Source of the DNA: Pelagibius sp050043265
GTDB taxonomy: Bacteria > Pseudomonadota > Alphaproteobacteria > Kiloniellales > Kiloniellaceae
DNA length: 64,000 bases
Assembly: GCA_050043265.1 (NCBI GenBank)
Contig: JBHJIR010000025.1
Coordinates: forward strand, 24,494 to 88,493
Direction of reading: 5' to 3'
Positions 28,838 through 36,505 of the stretch are shown one piece after another. Position 1 is the first letter of the stretch, and each line of letters begins with the position of its first letter. The position numbers and the translations under genes were made by a program. The notes under the pieces were generated by a model. That model made no database searches. It was given only the letters and a program-made list of their open reading frames with translations, and was not told the origin of the DNA.

Positions 28838-30718
28838 ATGCGCCCGGCGACCCTCGCTCCCCAGCAAAAAGTCCACTTCGGCCAGATCAAGGCCCTGGCG
28901 GGGCTGCTGCCCTATCTGTGGCCGGCCGGCCGGCCCGACCTGAAGCTGCGGGTCGCCGTCGCCATGGTCTTCCTGGTGCTGGCCAAGCTGGCCACGGTGA
29001 CCGTCCCGCTGGTCCTGAAGGAGGCGGTGGACGCCCTGACGGGTGAGGGCGCCGCCGGTTCGGGCGCGGCAGGCGCCAGTACCCTGCTGGTGCTGCCGCT
29101 GGGGCTGCTGCTGGCCTACGGCGCCATCCGGGTCGCCGCTCTCGGGTTCGGCGAACTGCGCGACAGCCTGTTCTCCGCCGTCGAGCAGAATGCGGTCCGG
29201 CGTGCGGCCCTGGCCACCTTCCGCCACATCCACGCGCTGTCCCTGCGCTTCCACATGGAGCGCCAGACCGGCGGCCTCAGCCGGGCCATCGACCGCGGCA
29301 CCAAGGGCATCGAGTTCCTGCTGCACTTCGCCACCTTCAACGTCATTCCGACGCTGATCGAGATCGCCCTGGCCTGCGGCATTCTTTGGGTCATGTTCGA
29401 CTGGCGCTTCGCCGTCGTCCCCTTCCTCACCATCGCCGGCTACGTGGTCTTCACCTTCAAGGTGACGGAGTGGCGCATCGAGATCCGCAAGCGGATGAAC
29501 GATGCCGACAACGACGCCAACACCAAGGCGATCGACAGTCTGCTGAACTTCGAGACGGTGAAGTACTTCGGCAACGAGGAGCACGAGGCCCGGCGCTACG
29601 ACATCGCGCTGCAGAACTACGAATAGGCCTCGGTGAAATGCCGCGGCAGTCTCTCGGTGCTGAACACCGGCCAGTCGCTGATCATAGCCCTCGGCATTAC
29701 CCTGCTGATGGTCATGGCAGCGCAGGGCGTGGTCGCCGGCACCATGACCGTCGGCGACTTCGTGCTGGTGAACGCTTATCTGCTGCAGCTCGCCATGCCG
29801 CTGAACTTCCTCGGCACCGTCTACCGCGAGATCAAGCAGTCGCTGATCGACCTGGAGACCATGTTCAAGCTGCTGCATTCCGACGCCGAGGTGAAGGACG
29901 CGCCCGGCGCGCCGGCACTGGCGCTGAGCAAGGGCGAGATCGTCTTCGACAACGTCTCCTTCGGCTACGACCCGCGCCGCCCGATCCTGAAGGACGTCAG
30001 CTTCACCGTGCGTGCCGGCAACACCGTCGCCATCGTCGGCCCCTCCGGCGCCGGCAAGTCGACCATCTCGCGCATCCTGTTCCGCTTCTACGACGTCCTC
30101 GACGGGGCGGTGCGGATCGACGGCCAGGACATCCGCGACGTCACCCAGGCCTCGCTGCGCGCCGCTATCGGCATCGTCCCGCAGGATACAGTGCTGTTCA
30201 ACGACACCGTCGGCTACAACGTCGGCTATGGCCGGCCTTCGGCCAGCGATGCCGAGGTGCACGAGGCCGCGCGCCTCGCCCGCATCGACGGCTTCGTGGA
30301 AGGCCTGCCCGACGGTTACGACACCATGGTGGGCGAGCGCGGCCTGAAGCTCTCCGGCGGCGAGAAGCAGCGCGTCGCCATTGCCCGCACCATTCTGAAA
30401 GGTCCGCGCATCCTGCTGTTCGACGAGGCGACCTCCGCCCTCGACACCAAGACCGAGCGCGAGATCCAGCAGTCCCTGCGCGAGGTTTCGCGTGACCGCA
30501 CCACCCTGGTCATTGCCCACCGCCTCTCCACCGTGGTCGAGGCCGACGAGATCCTGGTGCTGGAGGCGGGCCGCGTCGTCGAGCGCGGCCGCCACGAGGC
30601 CCTGCTCGCCCGTGGCGGCATCTACGCCCAGATGTGGGCCCGCCAACAGGCCAGTGTCGACGAACTGGCCGACAAGGTCGCAGCCGGCTCAAAGGTCGCC
30701 GACAGCGCGGCGGAATAG
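28838..30718 (+). CDS. Atm1/HMT1-type ABC exporter (fused permease-ATPase) with one in-frame TAG
   Basis: Read through the TAG at 29624-29626 (codon 263), this is a normal-length 626-residue half-transporter. Six membrane helices lie in the first 330 residues (SRAIDRGTKGIEFLLHFATF is Atm1-like), then an ATPase with Walker A GPSGAGKST, signature LSGGEKQR and Walker B ILLFDEATSALD. Atm1-type exporters move glutathione-linked sulfur or metal compounds for Fe-S biogenesis. The frame is unchanged across the TAG: NYE-stop-ASVKCRGSL, where homologues read YE(x)A(S/A)VK. One C-to-T change from CAG explains it. It is a pseudogene, an error or a suppressed amber. Confidence 0.85.
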
Positions 30719-30750
30719 GCCCTCAGGCCTGCCATCATCCTTGCGCCTGC

Positions 30751-30779
30751 GTCACCCTCGGGCTTGTTCCGAGCGTGAC
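30751..30779. repeat. Half copy of palindromic repeat family A
   Basis: GTCACCCTCGGGCTTGTTCC then GAGCGTGAC: a single hairpin equal to one arm of the family A elements, located between the convergent ABC and LysE genes, where it can act as a terminator. Confidence 0.65.
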
Positions 30780-30790
30780 GGTGGAGGGGA

Positions 30791-31384
30791 TCAAATCAGC
30801 GCCAGTGCCACCGAGACCACCAGCAGGATGGCAAAGGTGACGTTGGCGATGCGGCTTTTGCCGGGATCGTGCAAAGCCTTGGCGATCAGGGCGCCGAACA
30901 CCAGCCAGATCGAATTCACCAGGACGATGACCAGGGTGAGGGCCGCGATCTTCACCGCCGCATCGGCGGCGAGGTTGCCCTCGATCACGCTATGTCCCGC
31001 ATAGACCGCGCCGATGGCCGAGAAGGCTTTCGGGTTGGCGATGGCCAGGAAGAAGCCGCCGGGAAAGGCCGGCGCCTTGGCCGCGGCGGCGTCCTGGGCC
31101 AGCGGCGGCGCTGTGGCGATGCGCCAGGCCAGATACAGAATGTAGGCGGCGGCCAGGATCGTGATGACGGTAGCCAGCGCCGGGACGGCGAGGATCGCCG
31201 CCGTCACGCCGCTGGCGATCAGCAGCAGCACCCCGGCGGTGCCGGCGATGATTCCGAAAAGGTAGGGCAGGCCGCGGCGCGGGCCGAAGCTGGCACCCAC
31301 GGCGGCGGTGCTGAGCGTGGCCGGGCCGGGGCTGCCCATCAGCGGCAGCGCGGCGAGCCATAGCAGGACGAGGTTGGCGAGCAT
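30791..31384 (-). CDS. LysE-family translocator
   Basis: A 197-residue six-helix exporter. MLANLVLLWLAALPLMGSPG leads into SPGPATLSTAAVGASFG (the PGP motif), and FFLAIANPKAFSAIGAVYAG carries the NPKA motif. It transports small amino acids or related molecules outward; the substrate is unknown. An upstream in-frame extension to 31558 is spurious. It is divergent from the AraC-type gene at 31454, the classic arrangement for regulator and target exporter. Confidence 0.88.
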   Translation of the reverse strand: MLANLVLLWLAALPLMGSPGPATLSTAAVGASFGPRRGLPYLFGIIAGTAGVLLLIASGVTAAILAVPALATVITILAAAYILYLAWRIATAPPLAQDAAAAKAPAFPGGFFLAIANPKAFSAIGAVYAGHSVIEGNLAADAAVKIAALTLVIVLVNSIWLVFGALIAKALHDPGKSRIANVTFAILLVVSVALALI

Positions 31385-31453
31385 GCTGTGCCTTTTGTAA
31401 TCCTGCGCTAGGGTAGGCCCCGGTTCGGCACCGGTCTTGAAGGATTGTGCGTG

Positions 31454-32278
31454 ATGGTTCAGGTACCGCAGAAGGCCCAGGCACGGCAGACGGAATGGCT
31501 GCGCTACCGCGCGTCGGCGCCCGGCCTCGACTGGGCCGAGGCGGCCTTCGTCGGCCACCGCTTCTCACCGCACCGCCACGACACCTACGCCATCGGCGTG
31601 ACCACCCGCGGCGTCCAGGCCTTCACCTATCGCGGCGCGGCCCGGGCGTCCTGCCCCGGCGACGCCTTCGTGCTGCACCCCGACGAACTGCACGACGGCG
31701 GCCCCGGCGGGGCGGAGGGTTTCGGCTACAAGATCGTCTATGTCGATCCGGCGTGCATCGCCGCCGCGCTGGGCGGTACCGCGCTGCCTTTCGTGGCGGA
31801 TCCGGTCGCGCGGGGGACGGCGATCCGCGCGGCCGTCGCGGCCCTGTTCCCGCACCCCGACGACCCTCAGGAAGACCTGCGGGAGACCGACGCGGTGACG
31901 GCGCTGGCCGGCGTGCTGGCGCGGGCGGCGGGCACCGCCTTGCCGCCTGTCGCGCGCTCGGCGGAACTGGAGCGTGTCCGCGACCGCTTGGTGGACTCCT
32001 GCACGGCGCGTTTTTCCATGGCGGCCCTGGAGCGCGACCACGGCCTCGACCGCTTTACCCTGGCCCGGCAGTTCCGCAAGGCCTACGGCGTCTCGCCCAG
32101 CCGCTTCGTCACCTTGCGCCGCCTCGATATTGCCAAGCGGCAGATCGGTGACGGCTGCACCCTGGCCGTGGCGGCCATCGCCGCCGGCTTCGCCGACCAG
32201 GCCCACATGACGCGGCAGTTCCGCGCCGCCTTCGGCACCACGCCGGGCAGGTGGCGCGCCCTGCTGCGGGCGGCTTAG
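31454..32278 (+). CDS. AraC-family regulator with cupin sensor
   Basis: A 274-residue regulator. The N-terminal cupin-like sensor has FSPHRHDTYAIGVTTRGVQ (His-rich ligand region) and FVLHPDELHDG. The C-terminal pair of helix-turn-helix motifs has LERDHGLDRFTLARQFRKA, YGVSPSRFVTLRRLDIAK and AAIAAGFADQAHMTRQFRAA. A GTG at 31451 is an alternative start. It probably controls the divergent LysE exporter through the 69-base gap between them. Confidence 0.9.
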   Translation: MVQVPQKAQARQTEWLRYRASAPGLDWAEAAFVGHRFSPHRHDTYAIGVTTRGVQAFTYRGAARASCPGDAFVLHPDELHDGGPGGAEGFGYKIVYVDPACIAAALGGTALPFVADPVARGTAIRAAVAALFPHPDDPQEDLRETDAVTALAGVLARAAGTALPPVARSAELERVRDRLVDSCTARFSMAALERDHGLDRFTLARQFRKAYGVSPSRFVTLRRLDIAKRQIGDGCTLAVAAIAAGFADQAHMTRQFRAAFGTTPGRWRALLRAA

Positions 32279-32289
32279 GGGGGAGCGGT

Positions 32290-33048
32290 TCAGGAGGCGC
32301 GCAGCCACTTCCAGCGCTTGGCCAGGGAGATCGCGCCGGTCGCCCCCAGCAGCACCGCCACCGGCACCAGCACGTAGGGCAGGCCGTGCAGGAACTGGTC
32401 GCCGGACTCGCTGTAGAAGCGCTCCAGCAGTTCCAGCAGCAGCAGGGCCATCACCGCGTTGGCGACTGTGGTGTAGTCTTTCACCAGCACGCGCTTGAAA
32501 TTGAAAGCCATGCCCTGGGTCGCCGCCTTGAGGCGGCTGAGCCTGGGAATCCAGCGCGGCACGTCACGGCAATAGGCGTCATAGCCCGGGCCGAACTTCT
32601 GGCGCAGGAAAAACTCCTCCGCCGCGATGATGCTTTCGTAGATCAGCCAGTAGCTGACGATGCCCGTCACCACGACCGCGGGATGGCCGTGCATCAGGAA
32701 GACGCCGCTGTAGATCAGCATGTTGCCGACGTAGAGCGGATTGCGGCAGGTCCCGAAGAAGCCTTCGGTGACCAGGTTGTCGGCATAGACCTTCTTGTTG
32801 AGGCCGCCGCGCTTGATGTAGGCGAAGCCAATGACGGCGGCGCGGAACAGCAGGCCGCTGAGGGTAATGGCGACGGCCGCCACGTCCTTCCATTCCTCCA
32901 GGCTTTCGCTGCCGAAATACTGCATCGGCGGCCGGAAGGCGATGAAAAGGCCGATCAGGACGACCGGGAAGATGGCGTTGCGGTACTTGAAGAAGAAGTC
33001 GCCGATCCGCACCCAGGCGGACTTGCGCGGCAGCGTGACGTCGGTCAT
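32290..33048 (-). CDS. Membrane methyltransferase of the ICMT/PEMT fold, coupled to CmoA
   Basis: A 252-residue integral membrane protein with about six helices. The SAM-binding signature of isoprenylcysteine/phospholipid methyltransferases is present: TEGFFGTCRNPLYVGNMLIY (near 93-112), IIAAEEFFLRQKFG and YDAYCRDVPRWIPR (near 155-168). The ATG overlaps the stop of the cmoA-like gene (ATGA, 33045-33048). The partner makes carboxy-SAM rather than SAM, so this enzyme may transfer a carboxymethyl or methyl group to a lipid or membrane amine; that is inference. Two extra C-terminal helices follow the catalytic part. Confidence 0.82.
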   Translation of the reverse strand: MTDVTLPRKSAWVRIGDFFFKYRNAIFPVVLIGLFIAFRPPMQYFGSESLEEWKDVAAVAITLSGLLFRAAVIGFAYIKRGGLNKKVYADNLVTEGFFGTCRNPLYVGNMLIYSGVFLMHGHPAVVVTGIVSYWLIYESIIAAEEFFLRQKFGPGYDAYCRDVPRWIPRLSRLKAATQGMAFNFKRVLVKDYTTVANAVMALLLLELLERFYSESGDQFLHGLPYVLVPVAVLLGATGAISLAKRWKWLRAS

Positions 33049-33803
33049 TTGCTGGCGATCAGGCCGCAGAAATTGTACCAGCGGAAGAACACCTCGACAT
33101 GGTGGAAGCCGGCGTTTCGCAGCAGCTCGACGTTCTCTTCCAGGCGGTAGGGAATCAGCACGTTCTCCAGCGCCTCGCGCTTCTTGGCGATCTCCATCTC
33201 GGAGTAGCCGTTGCGCCGCTTGAAGTCGTAGTAGTGGTCGATGAACAGGCGGTTGAACAGCGTGTCTTCCGAGGTGATCTTCTCGATCAGCAGCAGGCAG
33301 CCGTTGTCGCGGATGCCATCGTATAGCTGCTTCACGATGCGTTCGCGGTACAGCGGCCGGGCAAACTGCAGGGTCAGCAGCATGGCGACGACGGAGGCGT
33401 TTTCCACCGGCATGCGCTTGTGGATATCGGCGCAGATCAGCCCATAGGGATGGTGCAGGCCCAGTTGCTCCAGCTTCTCCCCGGCCTGCTTCAGCATCTC
33501 CTTGGAGTTGTCGATGCCGACAAGCTTGGCCTTGGTGCCGCCGATGGCGCGGTCGATCAGCGCCATGGTGGTCCCGGTGGCGCAGCCGATGTCATAGATG
33601 TTGGAGCCGTCGACGGCGAAGTCGCGCACCAGTTCCACCGACATGCGCTGCATCTCGTCGTAGTAGGGGACAGAGCGGCTGACCATGTCGTCGAAGACGG
33701 CCGCGACCTCCTGATTGAAGGAGAAATCGGATACCTTCTTCGCGGTCTCGAAGACCTTGTCGGTAAGCTCTGCCACTTTGGGATTGATTGCGCGTTCGGC
33801 CAT
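33045..33803 (-). CDS. cmoA: Carboxy-S-adenosyl-L-methionine synthase (CmoA-like)
   Basis: A 252-residue SAM-fold enzyme. FSFNQEVAAVFDDMVSRSVP, IYDIGCATGTTMALIDRAIG (motif I), LVGIDNSKEMLKQAGEKL, and especially DFKRRNGYSEMEIAKKREAL followed by ENVL parallel E. coli CmoA closely. That last region holds the Arg and Tyr used to build carboxy-SAM from SAM and prephenate. The usual partner CmoB, which uses carboxy-SAM for wobble-uridine modification of tRNA, is not adjacent; a membrane methyltransferase is instead. Either cmoB lies elsewhere or carboxy-SAM has another use here. Confidence 0.85.
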   Translation of the reverse strand: MAERAINPKVAELTDKVFETAKKVSDFSFNQEVAAVFDDMVSRSVPYYDEMQRMSVELVRDFAVDGSNIYDIGCATGTTMALIDRAIGGTKAKLVGIDNSKEMLKQAGEKLEQLGLHHPYGLICADIHKRMPVENASVVAMLLTLQFARPLYRERIVKQLYDGIRDNGCLLLIEKITSEDTLFNRLFIDHYYDFKRRNGYSEMEIAKKREALENVLIPYRLEENVELLRNAGFHHVEVFFRWYNFCGLIASK

Positions 33804-33969
33804 GTTGGAGCCCCAAGCTCTAGGGGGACAAGCTTACGGGAAGCTGACGCCCGGCCTGAATTCCGGCGGCTGAACGGGACCGCCGTGTGCTTCCTGACCG
33901 TCGCCGGCCGCCCCCGGCGCGCGCCCGGGGGGCTTGCTTTTCGCCGTGGCTTCGGCCCATAAGCGGGGC

Positions 33970-34962
33970 ATGAGCACGCTGCAGGGGCAGGGAACGGCCG
34001 AGCTGGCCGGCAAGGTGCGCGCGGGCGACCGCCGCGCCCTGGCGCGCGCCATCACCCTCATCGAATCGACCAAGCCGGAACACGCGGACGCGGCAGAGGC
34101 TCTGCTGGAGGCCCTGCTGCCGGCCAGCGGCAAGTCCGTGCGCATCGGGATCAGCGGCGTGCCCGGGGTCGGCAAGTCGACCTTTATCGAGCGTTTCGGC
34201 CTGCACCTGGTCGCCGCCGGCCATCAGGTCGCGGTGCTGGCGGTCGACCCCTCGTCCAAGGTCAGCGGTGGCTCGATCCTGGGCGACAAGACCCGTATGG
34301 AGGAGCTGTCGCGCCACCCCCAGGCCTTCATCCGCCCATCGCCAACCGGCGGCACCCTGGGCGGCGTCGCCCGGCGCACCCGCGAGGCCATGCTGGTCTG
34401 CGAGGCCGCCGGCTTCGATGTGGTGATCGTCGAGACCGTCGGCGTCGGCCAGTCGGAGACCGTGGTCGCCGAAATGGTCGATATCTTCCTGCTGATGCTG
34501 CTGCCCGGCGGCGGCGACGAACTGCAGGGCATTAAGAAGGGTATCGTCGAACTGGCCGACGCGGTGGTCGTGAACAAGGCCGACGGCGACCTGAAGCCGG
34601 CCGCCGATCGGGCGGTGGCGGAATACTACGCCGCCCTGGGCCTGCTGCGCGCCGCCAACAAGGACTGGCGGCCCCCTGTGTTGAAGTGCTCGTCCCTGCT
34701 GGACGAGGGCGTCGAGGCGGTCTGGGAGACCGTGCAGGAGCATCGGGGGGTCATGGAGGCCAGCGGCGCCCGCGCCGCCAAGCGGGCGGCCCAGGCCGGC
34801 GCCTGGATGTGGGCCGAGATCGCCGACGGCCTGATGCGCCGCTTCAAGGCCCATCCGGAGGTCGCGCGCGAACTCCAGGGCCTGGAACGCGCGGTCCGCG
34901 CCGGCAAGACCACCCCGGCCGCCGCGGCCCGCCGCCTGGTGGGGCTGTTCAGTCGAGATTAA
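33970..34962 (+). CDS. meaB: Methylmalonyl-CoA mutase-associated GTPase MeaB (ArgK family)
   Basis: A 330-residue G3E-type GTPase that protects and reloads B12 on methylmalonyl-CoA mutase. The P-loop is ISGVPGVGKSTFIERFG (near 58-74). VDPSSKVSGGSILGDKTRM, RPSPTGGTLGGVARRT and VETVGVGQSETVVAEMVD are the switch regions, and NKADGD is the guanine motif. Start at 33970 after GCGGGGC; the frame opens at 33934 without conservation. Its client mutase is about 5 kb upstream on the same strand, and CobST follow downstream. Confidence 0.95.
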   Translation: MSTLQGQGTAELAGKVRAGDRRALARAITLIESTKPEHADAAEALLEALLPASGKSVRIGISGVPGVGKSTFIERFGLHLVAAGHQVAVLAVDPSSKVSGGSILGDKTRMEELSRHPQAFIRPSPTGGTLGGVARRTREAMLVCEAAGFDVVIVETVGVGQSETVVAEMVDIFLLMLLPGGGDELQGIKKGIVELADAVVVNKADGDLKPAADRAVAEYYAALGLLRAANKDWRPPVLKCSSLLDEGVEAVWETVQEHRGVMEASGARAAKRAAQAGAWMWAEIADGLMRRFKAHPEVARELQGLERAVRAGKTTPAAAARRLVGLFSRD

Positions 34963-34994
34963 CTTGATTTCAAGGTAATTTCGACACGAATGAT

Positions 34995-35040
34995 GAATCC
35001 CGGGATTCGGCTTGACCACCGGGCGCTGCTGCCGTAAAAC
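34995..35040 (+). promoter_or_regulatory. Candidate sigma-70 promoter with adjacent palindrome upstream of rpmB
   Basis: TTGACC (35012-35017) and TAAAAC (35035-35040) are 17 bases apart, close to the housekeeping consensus and 105 bases before rpmB. Immediately upstream is a perfect 14-bp palindrome, GAATCCCGGGATTC (34995-35008), that could be an operator. Confidence 0.5.
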
Positions 35041-35144
35041 CCAGCCCGCACCGGGTGGTCCGCCGCCCGGTATCCCATTTTAATGGCCCTTGCGCCTGCC
35101 GGGACGATCCCCGGGGCCGGGCTGCAGACCTAGGATTTGCGATC

Positions 35145-35447
35145 ATGGCACGACGTTGCGACTTTACCGGCAAGGGCGTTCAGACCGGCAACAACGTGAG
35201 CCACGCCAACAACAAGACGCGCCGGCGCTTCCTGCCGAACCTGCAGGATGTCAGCCTGATGAGCGACGTGCTGGGCACCACCATCCAGGTGCGCCTGTCG
35301 ACCCGCGCCATCCGCACGGTTGAGAAGCGCGGCGGCATCGACGCCTACCTGCTGTCGACGCCGGAGACCAAGCTCGGCGACAAGGCCCGCGAGATGCGCC
35401 GCCGCATCAAGAAGGCCACCGAGAAGCAGGCCGCCAGCGCCGCCTGA
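35145..35447 (+). CDS. rpmB: 50S ribosomal protein L28
   Basis: A 100-residue basic ribosomal protein. MARRCDFTGKGVQTGNNVSH, then ANNKTRRRFLPNLQDVSL and RLSTRAIRTVEKRGGIDAYL, match L28. The zinc-type cysteines are reduced to one, as in many alphaproteobacteria. Upstream in-frame codons (from 35055) lack conservation. A clear terminator follows. Confidence 0.97.
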   Translation: MARRCDFTGKGVQTGNNVSHANNKTRRRFLPNLQDVSLMSDVLGTTIQVRLSTRAIRTVEKRGGIDAYLLSTPETKLGDKAREMRRRIKKATEKQAASAA

Positions 35448-35472
35448 GCTTCCGGCTCCCCTGACGTTTCGT

Positions 35473-35502
35473 AAAAGGCCCGCCTCGGCGGGCCTTTTGC
35501 TT
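35473..35502 (+). terminator. Rho-independent terminator after rpmB
   Basis: Arms AAAAGGCCCGCC (35473-35484) and GGCGGGCCTTTT (35487-35498) form a perfect stem with a tiny loop, followed by GCTTTTT. The A-rich left flank makes it bidirectional, also serving the convergent esterase-like gene that ends at 35512. Confidence 0.92.
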
Positions 35503-35511
35503 TTTGGCAGG

Positions 35512-36501
35512 TCAGTTCCCCACCAGCTCGAACTGCACGATCAGCGTCCGTTGCAGCAGGTTGAAGTTGTCGTCGGACAGCAGGGTGATGCGGGTGGTGC
35601 CGTCGGGCGCGGTGTGAACCGCCATGCCCTCGAAGTTGTCGAGGGTCAGCGGCGGCCGGAGTTCGGCGATCTCGGTGCCTTCCAGCAGGGCGCCGGGCCG
35701 GATCGACGCCAGCGGGATGCGCCGCAGGCGCACGCCGAGGCCGCCAAGCCAGGTGAAGCGGCGCTCCAGCAGGATCACGTCGCCGTCGGGTAGCTGCGCC
35801 GCGGCGGTGGGGACGAAGAGGCCCTTGGGCTGCAGTGTCAGGTTCTGCCACTGCCCGGCCGGGTCGCGCAGGTAGACCGCATAGCTGTCGCCGACACTCT
35901 GGCCCTCAGTAAAGGCGAGCAGGCGGCCCCCGGCCAGGGCGACCAGCGCCTCGACGCCGGCATTGGTGTCGGCGCCGGCCAGCCCCACGGGGGCGGTGAG
36001 CGCTTCGGGGACGCTGTCGAGCGTACCCTCCGGGAACAGCAGGAAGCGGTGATGGTGCTCGAAGGCAACCGCCAGGCTGCCGTCGGCCCGACTGCCGTCG
36101 GCCAGGCGGGTCAGGGCCTCGGCATCCTGCTCGTCCTTGCCGGCGAGCGGCAGGCCGGTTGGTCCGCGCAGGGCGCCGCTGCGGGCCTCCCCGATGCCGG
36201 CGAGATGGCCGGCGCCGTCGTAGGCAAGGCGCGCGGTGACCCAGCGGCCCGCGTCGCTGATCGCCGTCAGGCTTCGCCCGTCGGGCGACAGCACCAGGCC
36301 GGAGAGGCCGCCGAAGCGCCGAGCGTCGGAGGAGAGGGCAAGGCCGCCACGCCAGACGAGACCGCCGATGCTCTGCTGCGCCTTGTCCTCCGGATTGAGC
36401 GTCAGCGGCTGCCCGGCAAGAGGAAGCGGTGTCTGCGCGGCGGCCCCGGCGGCCGCGACGACGCAGCTCAGCAGGACGGCGGCGAGAAAACGGCGCGGCA
36501 G
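35512..36501 (-). CDS. Secreted esterase-like protein of the phytase-like family; start codon unusual
   Basis: The conserved part (LSPDGRSLTAISDAGRW, FEHHHRFLLFPEG, LDNFEGMAVH, ITLLSDDNF) is the phytase-like beta-propeller esterase domain. The first canonical start (GTG 36294) falls inside the domain. In-frame codons upstream encode RRFLAAVLLSCVVAAAGAAA, a clear signal peptide, followed by a linker and IGGLVWRGGLALSSD. No ATG, GTG or TTG precedes it; a CTG at 36501, just after the cobT stop, gives a normal 329-residue length. The true start is uncertain: CTG, or a miscalled base. Confidence 0.78.
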   Translation of the reverse strand: MPRRFLAAVLLSCVVAAAGAAAQTPLPLAGQPLTLNPEDKAQQSIGGLVWRGGLALSSDARRFGGLSGLVLSPDGRSLTAISDAGRWVTARLAYDGAGHLAGIGEARSGALRGPTGLPLAGKDEQDAEALTRLADGSRADGSLAVAFEHHHRFLLFPEGTLDSVPEALTAPVGLAGADTNAGVEALVALAGGRLLAFTEGQSVGDSYAVYLRDPAGQWQNLTLQPKGLFVPTAAAQLPDGDVILLERRFTWLGGLGVRLRRIPLASIRPGALLEGTEIAELRPPLTLDNFEGMAVHTAPDGTTRITLLSDDNFNLLQRTLIVQFELVGN

Positions 36502-36505
36502 CGGC

